The notes beneath the pieces were generated by a model. That model saw nothing but the letters and a program-made list of their open reading frames with translations. It was not told the DNA's origin and did no database searches. Below are positions 57,709-64,000 of a DNA stretch of 64,000 nucleotides, piece after piece (position 1 is the first letter of the stretch; each line of letters starts with the position of its first letter). Source of the DNA: Solwaraspora sp. WMMA2056 (GTDB taxonomy: Bacteria > Actinomycetota > Actinomycetes > Mycobacteriales > Micromonosporaceae); NCBI RefSeq assembly GCF_030345095.1, contig NZ_CP128360.1, positions 6,510,001 through 6,574,000 on the forward strand. Reading direction: 5' to 3'. The position numbers and the translations under genes were made by a program.

Positions 57709-57719
<11 letters not shown>
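57312..57719 (+). pseudogene. Truncated Uma2-family restriction-endonuclease-like protein
   Basis: A 135-aa frame from ATG 57312 (GGAG upstream). It has the Uma2 start (EGRYADDLDKLAEAPRHTELIDGALVF...HARIVTALVNSL) and the PD-(D/E)XK core up to NRPEPDLVAAAAAYDP and TLLVVEVTGAGTRPG. It then stops inside the 3' end of ychF. Uma2 proteins are about 180-200 aa and continue after VEVxSPGS with D..K..K.YA.AGI.HFW. The catalytic lysine and final strands are missing, so it is a remnant cut at about 57700. In-frame junk (IRR) closes it. Confidence 0.7.
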
Positions 57720-58794
<1,075 letters not shown>

Positions 58795-58827
58795 GTCGGT
58801 CGAGTCTACGCAGCGCCCGGCAGCGGG

Positions 58828-59334
58828 TCAGGCGCAGGCGGCCTTGAGCTTGTCGGTCGCCTCGGTCAGCAGCCCGGTCACCTGACCCATCGGGGTGTTG
58901 TCGTCCGGGTCGTTGATCTGGGCGACGACATCGGCGGCCTCGGTCAGCGCCTGCTGTACGTCGGCGTCGACCGGGTCGACGGCGAGCGACTGCAGCATCC
59001 CGGTCCAGCCGGCGAGCTTGCTCCGGAACTCGGACTCGGCGGTCTCCGGCGCCGACCCGCCCTCGACCGCTGCGGCGATCAGCTTGTCGAAGTCGTCCTC
59101 GATGTTCGCGGTGTTCGCCTCGCTGGCCGGCACCGCCATGTCGCACGCCGCCTTCGTGGCGACGGCGGCCTCGTCGTCGGCGGACTCGGCCGGTTGCGCG
59201 TCGGCCGGGGCGCTGGCCGACGGCTGGGGGCTCGGGTCAGCGGCGGCGTCGGTGTCGGTGTCCGCGCCGCCACAGCCGGCCAGGGTGAGTGCCAGCGCCG
59301 TGGTGACGGCGGCGGTGATCAGGGTACGTCGCAT
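58828..59334 (-). CDS. Predicted lipoprotein A, 168 aa
   Basis: An exported lipoprotein: MRRTLITAAVTTALALTLAGC with lipobox LAGC at residues 18-21. An acidic/Pro-Ser-Ala linker (residues 22-58) is followed by a helical domain (AACDMAVPASEANTANIEDDFDKLIAAAVEG and AGWTGMLQSLAVDPVDADVQQALTEAADVV) ending in a cysteine (KAACA). It shares length, lipobox and the A-A-C...SLA...PVD pattern with lipoprotein B just upstream and so is a paralogue. Function unknown. Confidence 0.75.
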   Translation of the reverse strand: MRRTLITAAVTTALALTLAGCGGADTDTDAAADPSPQPSASAPADAQPAESADDEAAVATKAACDMAVPASEANTANIEDDFDKLIAAAVEGGSAPETAESEFRSKLAGWTGMLQSLAVDPVDADVQQALTEAADVVAQINDPDDNTPMGQVTGLLTEATDKLKAACA

Positions 59335-59415
59335 CGTGATCCGTCCAATGGGGGTGAGCAAACTGGAGCAGGCTACCCAACGCCCGCACCCGCCCCAGGT
59401 CAACCCCTCCCACCC

Positions 59416-59880
59416 TCACTGGCAGACGGCACCCAGCTTCTCCGGTACGGCCGTGACCGCAGCGATCTGCTCGTCGGTGAACGGGGTCTCCCCCACTTCG
59501 GTCGCCGCTTCGATCGCGGTGGTGCTCTCCGCCAGCACGGTCCGCAGCTCCTCGTCGACCGGACCGGTCGCCAGCGAGGTCAGCGTCGCCGACCAGGCCC
59601 GCATCTGCGCCTCGAAGTCCTCTGCCGACACCTGCGTCGCGACACTGGCGTCCTCGGGGAAGAGCAGCTTGGCATCCCGCTCGAACCCGGTCGCGAAGTC
59701 GTTGCTCATCGAGACCGCCTGGTTGCAGGCGGCGTTCGTGGCGGCCAGGATGTCGGCCTCGCTGGCGGTGGTGTTGGCGGGGGGCGGCGACGCGGAGTTC
59801 GTCGGCGGTTCGGTGCCGCAGGCGGCAAGGCTCAACAGCAGGGCCGAGCCGAGGGCGACGCTGGCCAGTAGGTGACGCAT
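59416..59880 (-). CDS. Predicted lipoprotein B, 154 aa
   Basis: An exported lipoprotein: MRHLLASVALGSALLLSLAAC with lipobox LAAC at 18-21. Its mature part has NAACNQAVSMSNDFATGF, MRAWSATLTSLATGPVDEELRTVL and a C-terminal cysteine (LGAVCQ), matching lipoprotein A in order and spacing. The internal pair of Cys could form a disulfide outside the membrane. Tandem paralogues on the same strand, 81 bp apart, suggest local duplication. Function unknown. Confidence 0.75.
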   Translation of the reverse strand: MRHLLASVALGSALLLSLAACGTEPPTNSASPPPANTTASEADILAATNAACNQAVSMSNDFATGFERDAKLLFPEDASVATQVSAEDFEAQMRAWSATLTSLATGPVDEELRTVLAESTTAIEAATEVGETPFTDEQIAAVTAVPEKLGAVCQ

Positions 59881-59996
59881 GGGATCTACCGACTCCTTGA
59901 TCGAGGTGGGGCGAACCGCACCAGCTTATCGATCGATCCCGACATCCACCCGATCAGGTCGATCGAGATCAGCGGATGCCTCGGGTGGCGTACCGG

Positions 59997-61586
59997 TCAG
60001 CTGGTGAACCGGGTCGACACCCGGCGGGCCAGCAGCGTCGCACCGACGACGGTCACCGTCGCGCCGAGCGCGGCGTACCCGCAGGCGGGCCAGTAGGCTC
60101 CGGCCGCGCCGGCCTGCTGGGTCAGGCTGACCGCCGCCGGTGGCAGCAGCGCCACCGGCCAGGACGCCGCCGCCGGCCACTGTGCGGGCACCGGCAGCCA
60201 GGGCAGCGCGGCAAGGACCATCACCGCGCCACCGAACAGCTTCAGCAGGGCCAGCCCGTGCACCTTGTTCGCCGCGTACCCGGTGACCGCCAGCAGCACG
60301 AGCACCGCCTGGCCGGCGGCGACCAGCACCGCCGGGACCAGCCAGCGCGGGTCCGCGTCGGCCAACCCGCTGAGCGGTACGGCGATCAACAGGCCGACCG
60401 TCGTCAGCGCGGCGGTGACCCCGACCCGGTAGCCGAGGTAACGCTGCAGAGTCACCGGGGTGACCCGGATCAGCAGCAGCCGTCGTTCGTCGACGTCGTC
60501 GAGCAGCAGCAGCGCCCCGACCATCCCGCCGATCACCGGTACGTGGGCGAGCACCAGCAGGGCCAGCAGCAGGTCGCGGTGCGCGGCGAGGTCCACGCCG
60601 TACCGCTGGTCGACGAAGGCGGTCGCCGACGGCACCCCGAACCGCAGCGCCACCGCGAGCAGCAGCGGGGCGCAGAGCAGGACGGCCAGCAGCCGGTCCG
60701 CGCCGAGCGCCCGCAGGTCGACCCGCAGCAGCGCGGGCAGCCAGCCCACCGGCCACCCCGACCGGGGCACCGGCCGCGCCGCCGGCCGGGCGGGGGTCAC
60801 CGCCGATCGCCGGGCGGCGTCCGGGGCGGCGAAGACCCGGTCGAACCGCCGGAGGGCGAGCAGTGTCGCCCCGACGATCCACCCGGCGGCGTACCCGGTC
60901 GACGCCCCGACCTGCCACCAGCTGACGGCCGCCGTCCCGGCGAGCCCGGCCCGGATCAGCTCGGCGGTGCCGGTGGTCGGCACCAGTTGGCCGACGGGAT
61001 GGTCGAGCAGTCCGGTCAGGTACGCCAGTGGCACGGCGAGACCCGGCAGCAGCACCAGCGGCGCGGCGGTCAGGTATCCGGCGACTGTCGGCTGCCGCAG
61101 CACCAGCAGCAGCGACGCGAGGAGGATCAACAGCGCGGTCAGCGCCACTCCGAGCAACGCCAGGCCGGCTGCGGCGACGGTCGACCACGTACCGCCGTCC
61201 CGGCCGACGACGACGGCGACGATCGGCACCGCCGCGACCACCGACAACCCGGTCAGTACGCCGAGTTTCGCCCCGACCTGCTCGCCGGCGCGCAACGGTG
61301 TGACCCGCAGCGCGGCCAGTGCTCCCTCGGCGCGTTCGGTGATCAGCAGCAGCGCGATGAAGAAGGCACCGAAAGCGGCGGTGTCGACGAACAGCAGGAC
61401 CGGGCCCAGGGTCCGGGCCGCCGGGGCCGGTACGGCGAGCAGCGGCACCGTCCACCCGAGGGCGAAGACCGCCGCGACCGCGACGATCCGGTAGCGCCAC
61501 TCGACACGTACCTCCAGTGCCACGGCGGTGGCCAGCCGTCGCAGGCTGCGGCGTGCAGCGGCGGCGCGGCGGCGCGACCGGTTCAC
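59997..61586 (-). CDS. ABC transporter permease, two fused membrane halves
   Basis: A 529-aa membrane protein with about twelve hydrophobic helices in two similar blocks separated by a polar linker near residue 275 (APDAARRSAVTPARPAARP). Each half resembles the ABC-2 drug-export permease; in mycobacteria two separate genes (the fluoroquinolone-exporter pair near Rv2686c-Rv2687c) appear to do this job. GTG 61586 overlaps the ATPase stop as GTGA. Direction of transport is export by family; the substrate is not determinable. Confidence 0.85.
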   Translation of the reverse strand: MNRSRRRAAAARRSLRRLATAVALEVRVEWRYRIVAVAAVFALGWTVPLLAVPAPAARTLGPVLLFVDTAAFGAFFIALLLITERAEGALAALRVTPLRAGEQVGAKLGVLTGLSVVAAVPIVAVVVGRDGGTWSTVAAAGLALLGVALTALLILLASLLLVLRQPTVAGYLTAAPLVLLPGLAVPLAYLTGLLDHPVGQLVPTTGTAELIRAGLAGTAAVSWWQVGASTGYAAGWIVGATLLALRRFDRVFAAPDAARRSAVTPARPAARPVPRSGWPVGWLPALLRVDLRALGADRLLAVLLCAPLLLAVALRFGVPSATAFVDQRYGVDLAAHRDLLLALLVLAHVPVIGGMVGALLLLDDVDERRLLLIRVTPVTLQRYLGYRVGVTAALTTVGLLIAVPLSGLADADPRWLVPAVLVAAGQAVLVLLAVTGYAANKVHGLALLKLFGGAVMVLAALPWLPVPAQWPAAASWPVALLPPAAVSLTQQAGAAGAYWPACGYAALGATVTVVGATLLARRVSTRFTS

Positions 61587-62506
61587 GGCGGTGGGCCGGC
61601 GGCGTCACCGGTCGGCGCGGGCGCACCGGCGGCGGTGACCGCGACGAAGACCTGTTCGAAGGTGGCTTCCCGGGTGTGCATGGTCTCGATCCGGCCGGCC
61701 CGCAGCAGCGCGGCGAAGTCGCCGTCGGCACCGAGGGTGGCCAGGTCGTACTCCCGCCGGGCCAGGGTCCCGTCGGCGCGGTACTCGACCAGTACGGTCG
61801 ACCGGCCGTGGCGCAGCCGGTGCCCGCGCGGGGTGTCCACGGCGACGACCCGGCCGTCGACGACGAACGCCACCCGGTCGCAGACGCTTTCGGCGGTGGT
61901 CATGTCGTGGGTGGTCAGCAGGACGGTGCGGCCCTGCGCCGCCTGCCGGCGGATCAGCTGCCGGACCGCGCCGGCGTGCACCGGGTCCAGCCCGGAGGTG
62001 GGCTCGTCGAGGAAGAGCACCTCCGGTCGGTGGATCAGCGCCCGCGCCAGGTTGAGCCGCAGCTGCATGCCCTTGGAGAAGCCGGCGACGGGCCGGTCGG
62101 CGTCGGCGGCGAGATCCACCTGGTCGAGCAGCACGTCGGGTGGTTCGGTCGGCGACCGGTACAGGCCGGCGACCGCCCGCAGGTTCTCCCGGGCGGTCAG
62201 CCGGGCGAAGTGCGCGGGTAGTTCGAAGCTGACGCCGACCCGCTCGTACAGCTCGGGCCCCCAGCTGTGCAGCGGCCGGCCGAGCAGCTCGGCCCGGCCC
62301 TGGTAGTCGCGCAGCAGCCCGGTCAGCACCCGGGCGGTGGTCGACTTGCCGGCCCCGTTGGGCCCCAGCAGGCCGAAGACCTCGCCGGCGGCGACGCTGA
62401 ACGAGACGCCGTCGACGGCGTACCGGGGTGAGTCGCGGTAGCGCACCCGCAGCTGGTCCACCACGATCGCGGACGGTGGGCTGGCAGCGGGCGGGGACGC
62501 GGGCAC
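61583..62506 (-). CDS. ABC transporter ATP-binding protein (drug-export type)
   Basis: A 307-aa nucleotide-binding subunit. Walker A is GPNGAGKST, signature FSKGMQLRLNLARAL (a departure from LSGGQ), Walker B VLFLDEPTSGLD and switch TTHD. A C-terminal extension (EYRADGTLARREYDL...FEQVFVAVTA) is typical of ABC-2 exporter ATPases. GTG 62506 has GGGGAGG 6 nt upstream. It is the first gene of a two-gene export operon with the fused permease. Divergent from the MFS gene. Confidence 0.93.
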   Translation of the reverse strand: MPASPPAASPPSAIVVDQLRVRYRDSPRYAVDGVSFSVAAGEVFGLLGPNGAGKSTTARVLTGLLRDYQGRAELLGRPLHSWGPELYERVGVSFELPAHFARLTARENLRAVAGLYRSPTEPPDVLLDQVDLAADADRPVAGFSKGMQLRLNLARALIHRPEVLFLDEPTSGLDPVHAGAVRQLIRRQAAQGRTVLLTTHDMTTAESVCDRVAFVVDGRVVAVDTPRGHRLRHGRSTVLVEYRADGTLARREYDLATLGADGDFAALLRAGRIETMHTREATFEQVFVAVTAAGAPAPTGDAAGPPP

Positions 62507-62545
62507 GGCGGCCTCCCCGGGACGGCCGGACGGTGAGCATCGTCA

Positions 62546-62557
62546 TGTTACCTAACA
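62546..62557. promoter_or_regulatory. Inverted repeat TGTTACCTAACA in the exporter/MFS divergent region
   Basis: Five-bp arms flank two bases (TGTTA CC TAACA) in the only A/T-rich part of the divergent intergenic region. A TetR/MarR-like operator is plausible. No regulator gene is adjacent within the window. Confidence 0.35.
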
Positions 62558-62646
62558 GTTTCAAGTGATCTACCGTCTGTGCAGATGGCTGCCGGCATCG
62601 TCCGGCACCGGCCGGCCTGGTGGGCGGCGACGGGGAGGCGGGGAAC

Positions 62647-63903
62647 GTGGTGACGGACAGGTCGACTGTCGTGGCGCGGCCGACGGTCGAGCGGGCCCGG
62701 ATCGCGGTCGGTGTCGCGTTCGGGGTCAGCGGCCTGGCTTTCGCGTCCTGGATTTCCCGTACGCCGGCCATCCGCGACGCGCTCGAGCTGACCAACGCCC
62801 AGTTCGGCCTGCTGCTGCTGTGCATGTCGGCGGGGGCGGTCAGCGCGCTGCCGCTGTCCGGGCCGCTGGTGCACGCCATCGGGCCGCGTCGCACCGTGCT
62901 GCTCGGCACCTCGGCGGTGACCGTCGGGATGCTCGCCGTCGCGCTCAATGTGGCGATCGGGTCGTCGCCGCTGGCCGGCGCCGGGCTGTTCCTCACCGGC
63001 ACCGGGGTGAGCAGCTGGGACGTGGCGATGAACGTGGAAGGCGCCGACGTCGAGCGCCGACTCGGTCGGCCGCTGATGCCCCGCTTCCACGCCGGCTTCA
63101 GCCTGGGTACGGTCTCCGGCGCGCTCGCCGGGGCCGGCTGCGCCTGGCTCGGCGTACCGGTGGACTGGCAGCTGGCCGCCACCGCGCTGCTGGCGATCGT
63201 CGCGGTCGCCGCCGCCGTCCGGATGTTCCTGCCGGTGCCGGCCCGGGTGCCCGGTGAGTCCGCGCCCCGGTCAGGGGTGCTGCGGGCCTGGGCGGAGCCG
63301 CGCACCCTGCTGATCGGTCTGGTGGTGCTGGCGTTCGCGTTCACCGAAGGGGTGGCCAACGACTGGTTGACGCTGGCGGTCGTCGACGGCTACCGGGTGG
63401 GCGACGCGGTCGGCGCGGTCGCGTTCGGGGTCTTCGTCGCGGCGATGACCGGTGCCCGGATGGTCGGCGGCACCGCCCTGGCCCGCTGGGGCCGGGTGCC
63501 GGTGCTGCGCGCCACCGCCGTGCTGGCCGTCGTCGGGTTGACGTCGGTGGTGTTCGGCCCGTCGCTGCCGTGGGCGATGGTCGGGGCGCTGCTGTGGGGC
63601 GCGGGCGCGTCGCTCGGCTTCCCGGTCGGGATGAGCGCGGCCGCCGACCAGGCCGACCGGGCGGCGGTACGGGTGTCGGTGGTCAGTTCGATCGGCTACA
63701 CCGCGTTCCTTGCCGGCCCGCCGCTGGTGGGTTTCCTGGCCGAGCAGGTCGGCATCCTGCGGTCGTTGCTGGTGGTGCTCGGCGCGTTGCTGATCGGTCT
63801 GCTGGTGGCCGGCGCGGCCCGTCCGCTGCCCGACGGCGACGGCGACGGGGCCGAGAACGGGGACGGTGCCGAGAACGGTGCCGGGGCCGGGGCCGGGAGG
63901 TAA
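62647..63903 (+). CDS. MFS transporter (YbjJ-like)
   Basis: A 418-aa major-facilitator protein with twelve predicted helices. It opens IAVGVAFGVSGLAFASWISRTPAIRDALELTNAQFGLLLLCMSAGAVSALPL, an arrangement typical of the YbjJ-like group of uncharacterised MFS exporters, and contains MNVEGADVERRLGRPLMPRFHAGFSLGTVSGAL. A short acidic Asp/Gly/Glu/Asn repeat forms the C-terminus (DGDGDGAENGDGAENG). GTG 62647 or 62650 follows GGGAGG. Divergent from the ABC exporter. Substrate unknown. Confidence 0.88.
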   Translation: MVTDRSTVVARPTVERARIAVGVAFGVSGLAFASWISRTPAIRDALELTNAQFGLLLLCMSAGAVSALPLSGPLVHAIGPRRTVLLGTSAVTVGMLAVALNVAIGSSPLAGAGLFLTGTGVSSWDVAMNVEGADVERRLGRPLMPRFHAGFSLGTVSGALAGAGCAWLGVPVDWQLAATALLAIVAVAAAVRMFLPVPARVPGESAPRSGVLRAWAEPRTLLIGLVVLAFAFTEGVANDWLTLAVVDGYRVGDAVGAVAFGVFVAAMTGARMVGGTALARWGRVPVLRATAVLAVVGLTSVVFGPSLPWAMVGALLWGAGASLGFPVGMSAAADQADRAAVRVSVVSSIGYTAFLAGPPLVGFLAEQVGILRSLLVVLGALLIGLLVAGAARPLPDGDGDGAENGDGAENGAGAGAGR

Positions 63904-63954
63904 GGTCCGATTCCCGCCAGCCGCAGCGTCGGCGCGGCAGGCAGGATTCGACCC

Positions 63955-64000
63955 ATGGAGCTCGACTTCGAGCGGTGCTACCGGGCGGTGGACAGCCGCG
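63955..64000 (+). CDS. Start of an Ada/AlkA-type DNA repair gene (3' end outside window)
   Basis: Only 15 codons are visible: MELDFERCYRAVDSR. This opening (xDFxRCYRAVxSRDxRFDG) is typical of the actinobacterial bifunctional AlkA with an Ada-like N-terminal methyl-phosphotriester domain, which repairs alkylated DNA. ATG 63955 lies 52 bp after the MFS stop. The call is by recollection of the motif and should be read as provisional. Confidence 0.5.
   Translation, partial: MELDFERCYRAVDSR

Overview
The window is one high-GC chromosomal segment of an actinobacterium, most likely a member of the Micromonosporaceae (Micromonospora-like). Direct support: G/C-rich third codon positions, many GTG starts, 4-base GTGA/ATGA gene overlaps, mycothiol genes (mshB, mycoredoxin), a WhiB7 regulator, AdnA/AdnB recombination helicases, an actinobacterial DapD, a seven-iron ferredoxin and an HTH/DUF397 pair. 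The family-level assignment is inference.

Region 1 (1-29.4 kb) is core genome. The block ABC1 kinase / whiB7 / uvrD2 / mycoredoxin / nudC / adnA-adnB keeps, from memory, the gene order of the Mycobacterium tuberculosis Rv3197-Rv3202c neighbourhood, with lineage-specific insertions. These are an HTH-DUF397 pair, a pair of M16 peptidases, a membrane-protein pair, a GH15 glucosidase translationally coupled to a glucose-6-phosphate dehydrogenase, a DEAD-box helicase and a cold-shock protein. The whiB7 leader carries a textbook intrinsic terminator, a 120-codon ORF ending just upstream of it, and a plausible WhiB7-type promoter at the end of uvrD2. Two LOG-family genes, a 51-codon gene and the divergent dapE/dapD lysine genes follow.

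Region 2 (29.4-47 kb) holds a large secreted subtilase, a membrane-bound PAS-GGDEF-EAL protein, a SIMPL protein, dapC-fdxA, a GNAT acetyltransferase, small membrane proteins, mshB, an S9-type peptidase homologue that lacks its nucleophile serine, and a coupled tldD/tldE-like pair.

Region 3 (47-55.9 kb) has the sdhCAB operon, preceded about 400 bp upstream by an IdeR/DtxR-type iron box overlapping a promoter. A GH12 glucanase, a Nudix hydrolase, a PCD-like protein with a degraded motif, a bacterial PH-domain protein, a lipoprotein and a secreted lysozyme-like protein with an AT-rich duplicated operator follow.

Region 4 (56.0-57.7 kb) is a small accessory patch: a DNA-binding-only GntR regulator, a 75-aa unknown protein, a VapBC-type toxin-antitoxin pair and a truncated Uma2 nuclease. 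Region 5 (57.7-64 kb) returns to core genes: ychF, two paralogous lipoproteins, an ABC drug-exporter-like pair, an MFS transporter and the start of an Ada/AlkA-like gene. I saw no tRNA, rRNA, CRISPR array, insertion sequence or prophage. Most convergent gene pairs are separated by strong hairpins, and several genes end in short tandem repeats that duplicate the stop codon.
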